DNA from: Jacaranda mimosifolia
Taxonomy: Eukaryota; Streptophyta; Magnoliopsida; Lamiales; Bignoniaceae
NCBI GenBank assembly: GCA_018894105.1
Contig: CM032120.1
Span: 32,324,710 to 32,388,709, forward strand
DNA: 64,000 nt
Direction: 5' to 3'
The first letter of the stretch is position 1. Each line of letters starts with the position of its first letter. The notes beneath the pieces were generated by a model. That model was not told the origin of the DNA, made no database searches, and saw nothing but the letters and a program-made list of their open reading frames with translations. Positions 10,900 through 23,762 of the stretch are shown in pieces. The translations under genes and the position numbers were made by a program.

Positions 10900-13800
10900 G
10901 CTAGGTTTTTGGAGCTAAGGCAAGTTATGATGGTGATCATAGTTGGATCAAGGACCACAATGTACCTATGTGGTGTCTTTACTATTTGGCTTTATAGATC
11001 TAGTTAAAAGACACAATTATGAGTTCATATTTTTCTCTTTATCACATGCATGTCCTTATATACACTACAAATACATATATAGCCCACATGCTTTCATGTG
11101 CGGATGATGAATGATGAGTTAGCATTACTCGACAATCTCAATGTGCTGTGATGATGGTTAGCAGCAGCAAGTGAAAAGAAAACTGGACCTATATTTGTAA
11201 CATAATTAATTTCATGCAGAAAACTAGAATTCCTCAAGTGAGAACTACAAAGAGTTTTGGTACTTATTTGGACTTTAACAATATGAAGTTGATCAGTACT
11301 TAATTCTTCTACTTTGCTAATAGTTTATATCACACACACACACACACACACACATATATGTATGAAAAACATCAATTAATTGTGCAATGAGGTCATTTCC
11401 AGTAAAGTCCCTTGGATCGGAATCATTCGTTCAAGATAATTTTGGCCAATTTACATACATGTTCTATCCACAATGGACTTGATTTATTGTTTTCAGTTTT
11501 CAAATTAAGAAGAAAAAAGTTGTGATTTTGAAACACATATTGGATACCATTGAATATTGATATGTATTAGTACAAAAATGATCAAAATACCCCTAAAGAT
11601 ACTCCAAATTATCACACACTCCAACATATTTCTTTGTGTGGGTCGGATGTCGATCTAACCAAACTACTGTTTGACCCAAATTCTTGAGTGCATGGGAACA
11701 CGTGTTAGGATTTAAAATTGTCACATAAGATAAACATTAACAGACTAAAATATTTTAATAGTAAAATAAATACCCCAGGAGTCAAGTTGAATCGATACCA
11801 TTCCCTTTAAATGCAATTTTTACAGGAGAATACAACTCTTACTTACCTATCTACTCACTAACATTATATTTGTAAATCCACATACCATACCTTGTTTGAC
11901 CCGTCTCCTTGACCTTGCTTTTGTACAAAGTTGGTCGATAAGTTTAACCCTTAGCCAATATGTTGCTTGATCTTTCAATCAGTGGAACAATAAATTTATT
12001 GAAGTTATCTCAATTCAACATTAAATATTATTTTTATTCTTCACTTTTATGGTATAGTTTAGGTCTTAGAAAAACTTACCATTGTACTTCAAAGTCATAG
12101 AATTTAATTAAAAGATTTCACCATAAATGAATATTCGAAAATTTATTTACGGTTCACATAAGAATCCATTTACAGAGCATATTATCCGTATCCCGTTGAA
12201 AGCGGATATTATTAGTAGTTGATTAGTAGATATTCAACTATAAATGGATACGAATACGGTAATTGCAATTCGATCAATTTAATCCACTTCGAATACATAT
12301 CCTTTGGATATATTCATTTATAGATTTGATTATCCATAATTTACTTAAATCCATTATCTGTGTCCAATAAATAATATTTAAAAAATTATTACATATAATA
12401 TATTCTAATTTTTCATTTACTTTAATATATAATAATATTTAAAAAATTATCATATATAATATATTACTAAGCATAATAAATTATTTTTATTTTTTCAATA
12501 TAAAATCTAATAATTTATATATAGATAAATATAAGTATAAATTAGTAATAAAGAATTAATAAGAAAAAAATAATAGTTTAGGATTATGAAGAATCGATAG
12601 ACAGTAGTAATAATAGTTAAACAATACTAAATCACGAAAAAATTAAAAAATTGATATAAGAACGATAAAGTTAAACAATATAAAGTTATTATTGCTTGGC
12701 TTTGTAATTAATTTATGTTGTTGTCATTTTATTAATATTAAGTAATCATAAAGTCAATCATTAATTAAAAAATTAACTAAATCAAGAATAATTAATTTTT
12801 TAATTCTAAAATAAAGTAGTAAAATATTAAAATTATTAACTAGCTAAAGGGATATTAAATATTTTAAAGTATCTAACTATACTCTATACATATAATATAA
12901 GTTGAATATATCAATTTATAATTTCATTTTATAGACTTGTAGTATTATATATTAAGAAAAACTAATAAAAATTATCTAAATATAAAACTTAAACTCTAAA
13001 TCATAAAATTTCATAACTCTATAAACCTTAAACCCAAAATATTAATAATAGAGAATAATTTTATTATTAACATTACCAATATCTACATATCTAAAATTAA
13101 ATGTCAATATTCAATAGCCATCATAAAATCTAGTTTTCTTTATATTATATTAAAATATGATACGCAAAAATATTCAGTATTCAAATATGAATCAATGGTA
13201 TACATAACAAACTAGAATTAAATTTTGAGTTTAATTTTTTTTAAATTTTAAAATTAAAAAAATTAATTATTATAATTAAATAAAGATTTAAATTTTAAAC
13301 ATAAAATCATTATTATTAAAATAAAGAAAAAAAGAGGAAAGAATTAAAAGATATGCATTTTACAGCTTAATGGATTCGGATATTGGGATATTTGTAAAGG
13401 TATATATATTTAAATATTTATAAATGAATATTCGGATATTAATAAATAAATATATCTTTATAATTATAATCGGATACGGATATATTCAAATTCGTTAATA
13501 TCTAGAAAATATGAATTTGGGTGTTATCATATAAATACCCATCGGATATGGATATAGATATGAATATTATAAAACTTAAACAAATATAGATACAAATACA
13601 ATGTATCTGATTCGTATAATGTCTATTTATAATCCTATCTATACATACTTTTTTACAATAGTAGGATCACTATAACTAACTATATTGAGTTAGTCTCTTC
13701 AGAGAACTCATTGAGTTTGTCAGAATAAAATTCAATATTTACGTTATAATTCAACAGTATATTTTTATTCTGTTATTTTAAGAACTACTACAACTCTAAT

Positions 13801-14240
13801 AATTCCATCGTTATGGTAGACTTGAAATATTTTAAAAAGATAAGTATACAATATATAAAAGGTTCATGCCCTTCTCCACTAATTAAGAGTCCTTACCATC
13901 CAATTGCTATTTCATCTTCGCTCTGGTTCATCTAAAATTGATTAGATCTTCTTTATAATAGTCAATCAGTTACACAGTGAACAAAATCCATCTGATTCTC
14001 CATCCCACATTAATTCTTGCAAAACAACCCAACTTTATTTTGCTCTTCAATTTGTTTGTCCCCATTTTGTCCACGCAGTACTATTCAACCTCTTCGGTCC
14101 ACGACAAATAACCCGTAAGTATTGGGTGCACTCTACATTACATGAGTTATCTGCTAATTAAAATCACATCATAGAAAATTCTAAACCAAACAAATCAAAT
14201 ATTGAGTGCGTGTAATAAAACTTAGCTTAAGATTGAATAT
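10900..14240. other. AT-rich intergenic DNA with a possible decayed MITE
   Basis: No gene is visible. A (CA)n tract lies at 11331-11353. Between about 12120 and 13640 the ends carry recurring GGATAT/GAATATTCG motifs in opposite orientation (TAAATGGATACGAATACG near 12243; CGGATACGGATATATTC near 13471). This is the pattern of a subterminal-repeat MITE, but exact termini were not resolved. Confidence 0.35.
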
Positions 14241-14620
14241 TCATCTTTTGGTGCTAAACAGTTGCTTATTTATTTAAATAGCGGTTGGTGAAATATTTTA
14301 AAAAGGTGCTTATAAGATTCTAAAATAAGAAGTTAGAAAATTATAAACTCTTTTGAAAAAATAAAATAAAAGGATCTTAATTTAATTATTTTCAAAATCT
14401 TAATAAGCTCCTTTAATTTTAACTATTTTAGTTATAAAATTATTATTACTAACACCTTATAAGCTCTAAAATCTTATTTTTTCCAAACATTCTCATAACT
14501 TATTTTAAAAGTAAGATGTAGCATCTTATAAACTCTAAAAATATTTTATAATTAAAAGTAAGAGTTTATGAGATCTTTTAAATAAGTTTAGTCGAATATT
14601 CTTTTAATTTAATTTGTTAA
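14240..14620. mobile_element. Degenerate MITE related to the one at 37942-38325
   Basis: Repeated CTTATAAG and ATCTTATTTT motifs, and the order GCTTATAAGATTC, AACACCTTATAAGCTC, CCAAACATTCTCATAA, match the better-preserved element at 37942-38325. The ends are eroded and boundaries are approximate. Confidence 0.45.
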
Positions 14621-14867
14621 AAAACCATATAAATTGATTGGTGTGAAAACTCGCATAACCTAAGATGGTTAGTCATGTTATCTACTTAGAATGAAACGTA
14701 CGAAATGTTTAATTGCCTCCAATACATATATTTTTTTATAAAATAAATTTTTTATATATCTTTTTTTAAAAAAAAAAAAAAAGGAAAAAGCAGGATCGTT
14801 CAAATTGTGGGAAAAGAATTGAAGTGAGGGATATTTTTCATTTGGGTTGATATTTGTGTAAAGAATT

Positions 14868-15215
14868 TCGTTGTCGAAGCCTCCACATAACCCACGTGAA
14901 AAGAAACAACTCTTGGGCGTCACTTATTGAGGGCACAACAGATCCAAAACAGAAAATTCTGTCACCAGGTCAAAATTCCCACTCGCATGCGTGTCTTAAG
15001 CTTTCAAGCCACGATTTACATTTGCTGCTCTCTCTGTGCCCACACAAATAAAAAAAAAATGAAAGAAAGAAAGAAAGAAAAAGAAAAAAAAAGAACAAAA
15101 GCTTCAAAATCATAAAAAGTGCCAAAACAAGTCTCGTCTATATACATTGTCATGTTCATATTTTGCCAATTAGTCAGTCCCTTAGATCAGATATGGGGCC
15201 CAATAGAATTGGCTA
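14868..15215. repeat. Diverged duplicated segment, copy A (partner 30808-31110)
   Basis: This stretch and 30808-31110 share ordered blocks. These include CACATAACCCACGTGAAAAG, then a CACTxATTGAxGGCACA block, GAAAATTCTGTC, CATGCGxGT, CACGATTTACATTT and CATTGxCATGTTCATATTTT. Both hold a CACGTG G-box at the same place (14893-14898 here). No LTR, TIR or domain explains it. Confidence 0.6.
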
Positions 15216-15244
15216 GAAGCATTATGATAATCGAAAAAATGCGA

Positions 15245-15248
<4 letters not shown>

Positions 15249-15285
<37 letters not shown>

Positions 15286-15326
15286 CGTTTTGGGTTGGGG
15301 GGGGCGGGGGGGGGGGGGGGGGGGGG
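15249..15326. repeat. (CT)17 followed by a G8-C-G21 tract
   Basis: Bases 15249-15282 are 17 CT repeats. Bases 15297-15304 are eight G, then one C, then 21 consecutive G to 15326. Copy number in such runs is prone to sequencing error. Confidence 0.85.
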
Positions 15327-15771
15327 AGATTTGGAGAAAAATATTTTAAAAATTAGAATAAAGAATATTTTGAAAATTGAGTTATGTTTGGTTATATATT
15401 TTAGGAGAAAAGATAAGTTCTGCTCTATATCTTTTTATGTAAGTTTTATCCTGAATAATCATGTCATATCAAAATTTTACATTAATATATGTTATTTTTA
15501 TTGTGATATAATTAATTGAAAGAATATATGTTTGTATTAAAATAATAATTGAAAGATAAAAATATACATATAGTTTTAATTAATACGATGATTTGAAATG
15601 ATTGAAGTTCTATAGTAATATTTTAAAAGAAAAGGTTATATTTTGTGGGAAATATTTGTGTTTTGGGGGAGGATTTTCATACAATAAAATGTTAACAAAC
15701 GTAGCCTAATACATGACCTCTGCGCTGCTCTAGATAAAATGTGTCCACATTAAGAAAAAAAAAATAGTTAA
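15327..15771. other. AT-rich spacer
   Basis: Nothing recognisable lies between the G tract and the copia 5' LTR. Confidence 0.5.
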
Positions 15772-16327
15772 TGTTGATTTTGCCTTGAAATTTGAGTTAA
15801 ATAGACGAGAATAGGTAGGAGCAGCAACTACGTGTACCTAGGCGCAAGGAAGGCATGCCCGGGCGTGGGTGCACGGCAGTCTGTTACCGTGCGCCTTGGC
15901 TCAAGCTCCACATGCCTTGCCAAGAAATTTTTTGTAGCAGTCTTGGCACATTATAGTAACGTGTGCGCCAGGGCGCAAGTTATGCGTGCCTCGGTGCGCG
16001 ACCTAAGGCTCATGGGCCGTGGACTCTAATTCTCAGGTATAAATAGTAGTTTTCTTTCAGGACAAATTAGCACAAACATAACACGAGAGTTTCTAAATTG
16101 CTTTTGAGATAGTTTCTCGAGACGGAGTTTAAAATGACGGTGTTAGGTGTTCACGTGAGATTTGTGGGACAAAGTTTGTACTTACTACCTTGATTGAAAT
16201 CAATAAATTCTTTTCTTTGTCAGGTGGATTAGACACATCGCTGAACCACATTAAATTTTGTTGTCAGTTTTCATTGAATTACTTGATTGTTATTTTATAG
16301 TTTCATAATAAATCCTCTTGGGTTTCA
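15772..16327 (+). repeat. Copia 5' LTR (556 bp)
   Basis: It begins TGTTGATTTTG and ends GGGTTTCA, and matches 20696-21212 over its length with many differences. It contains a TATA box TATAAATAG at 16038-16046, the probable core promoter. The 3' copy has a damaged version (TAAAAATAG). Confidence 0.85.
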
Positions 16328-16333
16328 AAAAAT

Positions 16334-16345
16334 TAGAATCGGAGC
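16334..16345 (+). other. Copia primer binding site (tRNA-Met type)
   Basis: TAGAATCGGAGC matches the canonical plant copia initiator-Met PBS TGGTATCAGAGC at 9 of 12 positions. It lies six bases after the LTR end and directly before the gag ATG at 16346. Confidence 0.7.
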
Positions 16346-17190
16346 ATGTTGGATCAAATGTCAGCCATGAAGTACGAGGTAGAGAAATTCAATGGAAAAA
16401 CGACTTTAGGCTATGGAATATGAAGATACATGCCTTCCTGTGTCAACAAGGTTTATAGAGAGCGTTAAATGGCAGAGATTCCTTGCCAAAGACATTGATA
16501 GATGAAGAGAAAGACGAGTTTATGGTGAAGGCTTACGATACTCTAGTGTTATCATTAGTAGATGACATACTGAGAGATGTTGCCATAGAAATTATGCCAG
16601 CGGATTTGTGAGAAAAGCTAGAGAGTCTCTATATGACAAAGTCCCTAACGAATTGGCTGTATTTGAAACAATGATTATACACACTAAGGATGGAGGAAGG
16701 TACATCTGTTACTCAACATATTGATTATTTCAATAAGGTGATACTGGATCTCGCTAGTATAGATATTAAAATTGAAGATGAAGACCAAGCATTAACTCTC
16801 TTATGTTCCCTGCCAAAATCTTTTGAGCACTTGGTTACTACTTTGTTGTATGGGAGAGATACGATTTCAATGGAGGATGTGAAGACCTCATTAAATTCCA
16901 ACTAATTGAGAAAACATGTCCTGGGCAACAATGATGGTGAAAGTGGGGAAGGATTGGTGGTGAAAGGGAGATCGAGAGAAAGGAGAAGGAGTAGTAGACA
17001 ATCGAAGTCCCGAACTAAGCCTAGAAATGGTGACAAGTATTTTCGGTGCGGTGGAAAGGGGTACTGGAAACGGAATTGTTCGGAACGAGGAATGGTAAAG
17101 GATGCAAGTGAAACTTCTTATCAGAAATGGGATGATGTCGCAGGAATTGTTGAGTATAAATTTGATGGTGGGCTTGTTCTCAACATTACC
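16346..17190 (+). pseudogene. Copia gag remnant
   Basis: Reading starts at ATG 16346, is frame-shifted within the first 25 codons, then runs in essentially one frame with several in-frame stops (for example near 16455, 16609 and 16670). Recognisable gag wording includes [21 protein letters not shown] and [12 protein letters not shown]. The nucleocapsid zinc knuckle near 17037-17079 (CX2CX4HX4C in the family) reads YFRCGGKGYWKRNC. The first Cys and the His are both Tyr, so it should not bind zinc. Each change is a single transition. The product would have packaged RNA in virus-like particles. Confidence 0.85.
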
Positions 17191-20100
17191 GAAAGTTTGC
17201 TGAGCTCTAAGTGGATTTTGGATAGTGGCTATTCCTACTACATGTGCCCACGAGAAGATTGGTTTACCACTTATAAAAAATACGATAGTGGTAAAGTGCT
17301 TATGAGAAACGATGCTTCTTGCAGGGTTATAGGAATTGGCTCAGTTTGTATCAGAATACACTATGGCATAGTAAGGACCTTAATAGATGTGCATCATGTT
17401 CCATATCTGAAGAAAAATCTAATATCACGGGTACTTCGGACAAGAATGGTTATGAGTACAGAGCTCGAGATGGAGTTCTGTGGGTTTCTAAAGGTGCATT
17501 GCATATCATGAAGGGAGACAAGCGGAATGGCCTTTACATATTGCAGGGCAGCACAGTTTCTGGTATTGCAGTTATTTTTTCATCATCGACGATACTACGA
17601 GATTGTGGCATATGCAACTTGGGCATATGAGTGAGAGAGGGATGTCAGAATTGAGCAATCGAGGTTTACTTTGTGGAGAAAAGACTGGAGAGCTGGATTT
17701 ATGCGAGCAGTATGTGCTTGGAAAGCAACACGGGGTGAAATTCAGCACTGCAGTTCACAGGACCAAGGGCACCTTGGATTACATTCACTTAGATCTTTGG
17801 ACGCCTTCTTAGGTTCCTTCAAAGAGAGGTGCCAGGTACATGTTGACATTCATTGATGACTTCTCACGAAGAGTATGGCTGTGCATGTTGAAGCATAAAG
17901 ATGAGGTGTTTCTCAACTTCAAGCAATAGAAAACTTTAATCGAGAAGCAAACAAGAAAAAAGATAAAGCTCTTGCGGACTAACAATGGATTGGAGTTTTG
18001 CAACAAAGAATTTCAGGAATTCTGCGATAAGGAAAGAATTGTGAGGCATTGCACAGTTGTACATATACCATAGAAGAATGGAGTTGCATAACGGATGAAC
18101 AGGACTATCTTGGAAAGAGCTAGATGCATGCTCTTTAACGCCAGATTATTCAAGGACTTTTGGGCAGAAGCGATTAACACTGCTTGTTATTTGGTGAATA
18201 GGTCACCATCGACTACAAGACACCAATGGAAGTTTGATCTGGGTCTCCTACAGATTACTCAAATATGAGAGTATTTGGGTGTCCAGCCTATGCTTATGTC
18301 CGGGATGGGAAGCTTGAGCCAAGGGCTAGGAAGTGCATATTTCTAGGCTATGCATATGGAGTGAAAGGTTATCGTTTGTAGTGTAATGATGATAAGAGCT
18401 CCAAGATGATTATCAGTAGGGACGTGATATTTGATGAGTCAGCTATGACGAAGAAGGTAGAGCAGTCCGAAAGTAGTCAACAGGGCATTAAGGAGAAGGT
18501 TGAGATTGAAACAAAAGGTGATAGATGAAACTGATGAAAATTCATTATCACCTAATAAATAGCAGGAAAATAATTCACTACAGAACTATCGTTTGGCTCG
18601 CGATAAAGAGAGAAGGCAGATCAAACCACTACAGCGGTTTGTATATTCAAATTTGGTTGCTTATGCTTTGAGTTCGGCCGAGGAGGTTGTGGGTGATGAT
18701 CCAGTTATATACAAGAAGGCCATTTCCCGACTAGATTTTGATAAATAGGCAGCAGCTATGAGTGAAGAGATAGAATCTCTACACAAAAATAGCACATGGA
18801 AATTGGTTGATGCACCTAAAGGGCATAAAATTATAGGTTGCAAATGGATCTATAAGAAAAATAAAGGGATTCCCGAGGTTGAAGATGCTAGATACAAGGC
18901 GCGATTGGTTGCAAAGGGCATTACTCAGAGAAAGGGAGTTGACATCCATGAGGTGTTCTCCCCAGTTGTAAAACATACTTCCACTCGTGTTATTTTACCA
19001 TGGTGGCTTTGTTTGATATGGAGCTTGAGCAGATGGATGTAAAAACAGCATTTCTGCATGGTGAGTTGGAGGAACAAATCTACATAAGCCAACTAGAGGG
19101 ATTCGTTATTTTCGGGAAAGAAAATCAAGCATGTCTCTTGAAGAGATCTTTATATGGCTTGAAGCATTCTCCCTGGCAATAGTATAAAAGGTTTGATACT
19201 TTTATTACCAAGATAGGATATACTAGAAGCATTTACGATTGATGTGTATATTTTAAAAAATGTAGTGATAACCTTCTCGTATATTTGTTGTTGTACGTAG
19301 ATAATATGTTGATTTGCTCTAGAAACATATCTTATATTAACAATTAAAAGCTCAATTAAGTGAAGAATTTGAGATAAAGGATTTGGACGGTGCAAAAAAG
19401 ATATTGAACATGGAGATCATCCGGGATAGATACGCAGTATTGTTGTACTTGTCTCAACAATATTAAATTGAGAAAGTACTTGAGCGATTTGGAATGGATA
19501 AGTCCAAGCTAGTTAGTACGCCACTTGTAGCTCATTTCAGGCTCTCATCAGATCTATCACCGAGTACTGAGGAGGAGGTAGAGCACATGTCTAATGTGTC
19601 GTATGTTAGTGCAGTGGGTAGCTTGATGTACACCATGGTGTGCACTAGGCTAGACATTTCACATGCAGTCAGTGTTGTGAGCAGGTACATACAAAAGCCA
19701 GGAAAGACTCATTGGCAGGCTGTGAAATGGATCATGAGGTGTTTGAGAGGTTCTGAAGACAGATGTTTGAGGTATAGTCAATTGAATTCTACTACTAGAA
19801 TTATTGGCTATGTAGATGTGGATTATGCAGGAGATTTGGACAGCGAAAGGTCCATGACTGGGTATGTGCTTTGTATTTCGAGTTGTACGGTAAGCTGGAA
19901 GGCGACTTTGCAGTCATCAGCTGCATTGTCCATAACAGAAGCTGAGTATATGGCTTTAGCTTAAGGCGTGAAGGAAGGCATTTGGCTAAAGGGGCTGATT
20001 GAGGATATAAGTATGGATTTTGAGATTACTAGTATGTTTTATGATAGTCAGAGTTCCATAAACTTGTCAAAGAATCAATCTTTTCATGAGAGAACAAAGT

Positions 20101-20267
20101 ACATTGACGTGAGGTATCACTTTATCAGGGATATGGTGTCTCAAGGTGTCATTCTGGTTGATAAGGTTGAGACTAAGGATAATCTAGCAGACATGTTAAC
20201 TAAGGCTATTCTAGGAATCAAATTCATGCATTGCTTAGATTTGATTAACATTTGCAGACTCAGATGA
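17191..20267 (+). pseudogene. Copia pol remnant (protease-integrase-RT-RNase H)
   Basis: The protease motif WILDSG is at about 17212-17229. The integrase zinc-finger start (WHMQLGHMSERG) is near 17604. The catalytic core reads LRTNNGLE near 17972, where the family has an Asp at codon 17981-17983. Reverse transcriptase spans about 18758-19480; its YVDD box reads YVDN at 19293-19304. RNase H spans 19494-20267 with TRLDISHAVSVVSRY, GDLDSERSMTGYV, EAEYMALA then a stop, and FHERTKYIDVRYHFIRD. Frame changes occur repeatedly between domains and many stops interrupt them. The order IN before RT is diagnostic of Ty1/copia. No functional polyprotein can be made. Confidence 0.9.
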
Positions 20268-20703
20268 CAGGCCCTTTTTTTGGGGACAGGGACAAAGAAG
20301 ATGGATGGCAAATTTCAAGTCAAAGAGACAAAGTGAATTTCATTTAGCTAAAGGGGTTGATCGAGGATATGGGTATGGATTCTGAGATTACTACTGTGTT
20401 TTGTGATAGTCAGAATACCATACACTTGTCAAAGAATCAAGCTTTTCATGAGAGAACAAAGCACATTAACATGAGGTATCACTTTATCTGGGATGAGGTA
20501 TCTCAAGGTGTCATTCTGGTTGATAAGGTTGAGACTAAGGATACTCTAACAGATATGTTGACTGAGGCTGTTCCAGGAATCAAATTCAAGTATTGCTTGG
20601 ATTTAATTAACATTTGCAGACTTAGATGATATGCCCTTTTTTTGGGGATAGGGACAAAGAAGATGGATGATGAATTTTAAGTCAAGGTGAATAATTGTTG
20701 ATT
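19980..20703 (+). repeat. Internal 362-bp tandem duplication at the copia 3' end
   Basis: The RNase H tail from CTAAAGGGG (19986) through CCCTTTTTTTGGGGA and the pre-LTR purine stretch is repeated from 20348 with an offset of 362 bp. Each copy encodes the FHERTK-type C-terminus and DNLADMLTKA-like wording, the second slightly diverged (DTLTDMLTEA). Confidence 0.85.
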
Positions 20704-21212
20704 TTGTGTTGAAATTTGGGCTAAATAGACGAGAATGGGCAGGAGTAGCAGTAATGTGCGCCTAGGCGCAAGGAAGGCGCGCCCGGGTGCGAGCGCTATT
20801 GGAACCGTGTGCCCAGGCATGTGGCCAAGAATTTTTTGCAGCAATCTCAGCACATTACAATAACGTGCACACCCCGGCGTGCAACGCAAGGCCCATGGGC
20901 CATGGACTCTAATTCATGGGTAAAAATAGCAATTTTCTTCCAGGACAAATTAGCACAGACATAACACGAGGGTCTCTAGAGTACTTTTGAGATAGTTTTT
21001 CAAGACGGAGTTTAGAACAACGGTGTTAGATGTTCACGTGAGATTTTTGTGACAAAAGTTTGTATTTACTACCTTGATTGAAATCAATATATTCTTTTCT
21101 TTGTCATGTGGATTAAGCACATTGCTGAACCACATTAAATCTTGTTGTCAGTTTTCATCAAATTACATTATTGTTATTTCGTAGTTTTCATAATAGATCT
21201 TCCTGGGTTTCA
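20696..21212 (+). repeat. Copia 3' LTR (517 bp)
   Basis: It begins TGTTGATTTTG and ends GGGTTTCA like the 5' LTR, but has many substitutions and about 40 bp less. This indicates an old insertion. Confidence 0.85.
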
Positions 21213-23762
21213 CAGTAAATTAATGCACTTTTGTACATTTTTGTCATAAGATCTTTTATTTTAATTAGAAAAGTTGTGGTTTATACAATCCCTCTTATCT
21301 AAGAATATAAAAGTTTCTTAGAGATTTTTGAGATACATGATCTGCTTCTTTTAAAACGTCATGGTAGAACTCTGTCTTGTTGCTGTTCGAAATCCCTAAT
21401 GGACGATAGAAAATGTTTTGGCGCTAGTACATGAGGGAGGGTCACTCTTATGTACACGAGATTCATGGAATATATATGAGTAGATAAATAACTACTTTTC
21501 AATACTAAGATCATCGAATTTTCAAATTACAGCACCAATTTTGAGGAGGGATGTTTTAAAATAGATATAACTCAAGGGTTGATGAATGAGAACAAAATCT
21601 TGCGAGCTAAAATATAACACATTTCAAATTGTCATTAGGAGTCTAGTTATATGAATGAAGAATTCTCTCTTACTTAGAGCAAGAGCTGATAATTCTTCAA
21701 AATATAGTTATTTTATTTTATTTTTAATTTTTTGCATGTTTTACTTGATCAGTTAATTGCTAGTCTTAGATAATTTGCGTTAGTAAAATACTTGTTTTTC
21801 TTGTTTCTTGTTGTTTGAGCCATTTTATGTTGTTTGTGTTTTCGTTGTATTTTTGGATGTTATATATATACACTATTTTATTTTATTTCAGTTTTTGAGT
21901 CAAGTTTTTGTGTTTCCTTTGTTCATGTAGGTGAATAACGAGCTCATGAAGGAATAGAAGGCATGAACAAATTGAAAGGGAGATAAACGATCCAGAGAGA
22001 GCAGCATAAGTTTGTGTTTTGCAGTGCTAGTTTGGCAGTTGGCAGGAATCAGGATCGCTGCTTTGGAATTACAGCTGCGGCAGATTGCATTGACCGAGCT
22101 CGACACTGCGGCGCTCGATGCTCAGGTGGCAAATGCGGTTTCATAACATTTTTTAGAAAATTTTGATAGATTTAGCTTGGATTCTTCGTGCAACATCTAG
22201 ATTTTGGGAGAAGGCAAGAACAACGAGAATTTTTATTGAATCTCTTATGGATATAATCGGGCAAATATAATGTTGATTATTGTGATTATGACTCTAGGCT
22301 GACTTGTTTTTTTTTTGTTTTTGTTTTTTTTTATACTTACGAATTTGTTGTCACGAAATTGTTCAATTAATTTGAGATTTACATGTATAATTTTGTTGGA
22401 GATTGTGATTTACCTTGTTCTCAATGTCTTATTTGATTGACCACTATTGGAATGAACTTAATATTTTGATTTGAGCTCAAGAGAAGAAAATTAATAATCA
22501 ACATAAAGGTAAACAATACAAAAAAGAAAACAACAGAGTTTTAGTAATTTGACTTTTAGTGCAGTGACCACTTAGTGATCAATCTGTGATCGATTTAAAT
22601 ATAATTTTTTTTAAAAAAAAATTGTGACCGAGTTAGTGTAGTCACTAATTACCAATTCTTGGCTGCATTTTTGAGTCAATAAACAATCACGAATATGAGA
22701 TTTTATTTTTTGTTACATATTCTTTTAATATGAAAGCATAAAATTTATGTAACACCTATATAAGTAATAAAATATTGTGTTTGTTATAAATATATATAAG
22801 TTTTGATAATAATATGTTTATATCTAAAACATATTTAAGTATATATAATTCCTTATATAAATATATAACTATTAAATATTTCTATCTCATATTCATATAA
22901 TTGAACATTAATTTATAAGTGTATGTATAAATACACAAAGAAATAAATAAGAACAATATCTTTATTCAAAGGAAAAAATGAAAATTAATTAATATATACA
23001 ATCAGTAATATATATATTATGAATAAATACATACTTGCAATATATATAATAATATTATATATTAATGTATATTTATTAGTACATATATGTATTACTATAT
23101 GTATGTGTAAACTATTTATTACTGTATATATTAGTATATGTATATACACACTATTTTTAATGTGTTTATAATATATTATGATAAATATTGTTCTTTATTA
23201 TATTGAAGAAAAAATTAGATAGACATTAAATGAATACTTATTTTTTTTGTTAAATTTTTAAATGCAAAATAATATTAACTTATTTATACGAATATTATAA
23301 TTAATTTTTTATTTATAAATATGATATCTATTATATTATTGAAATGAATATATGAAAATATATGTAGTGTAGTGGTCAACTCATTTGAATAAGTTAAATG
23401 TGTTGGGTTTGAATTCAAGAGGGATGCAAAATCTAGAAATTTATTTTTTTGACCCATTAGAATCAGTGACTGTAATATGTGTTTATTGATTAGTGACTAT
23501 CTAGTAATATACATAATTTTTTAAAAAACAATTTAAATAGTTAGTTACCGCATTGGATTTTAGTTTTCTGTTTTGCATTGGATTTCAATTTAAAACCACT
23601 ATTGGGTTTGTCTAAATAATGTGAAGAGACTAGGTAATTAATCACATTTCCTTCGGATACAACACTCGTTCTCATCTTTGGTCTATACGAAAACACAATC
23701 CATGCATTTGCAATACCAACAGAGACTTTAATACTTTAGAAAAAGCGCACGCGCACACACAT
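21213..23762. other. Unassigned repeat-like DNA
   Basis: No gene was found. Bases 21890-22140 are a GC-richer island (GAATTACAGCTGCGGC, GCGGCGCTCG) within AT-rich DNA, possibly a retroelement leader relic. Around 22560-23530 inverted AGTGACCACTTAG / AGTGACTATCTAG motifs occur near the two ends of an AT-rich block, which may be a decayed DNA element. None of this is firm. Confidence 0.3.

Larger units (their letters stand above)
15772..21212 (+). mobile_element. Dead full-length Ty1/copia retrotransposon (Tork/TNT1-like)
   Basis: Two diverged LTRs (15772-16327 and 20696-21212), a primer binding site and degenerate gag-protease-integrase-RT-RNase H in the Ty1/copia order identify the element. 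RT wording (KWIYKKN, YKARLVAKG, FSPVVKHTS, MDVKTAFLHGELEEQIY) is closest to the Tork/TNT1 group. All domains carry stops or frameshifts, and catalytic Asp residues of integrase and RT are replaced by Asn. Flanks GTTAA (left) and GTAAA (right, if the LTR ends two bases later) could be a mutated 5-bp target duplication. It cannot move by itself. Confidence 0.9.

Noticed and set aside
15119..15349. 76-codon ORF with Ser-Leu repeats and a Gly run
   Set aside because: It translates the (CT)n and G tracts.
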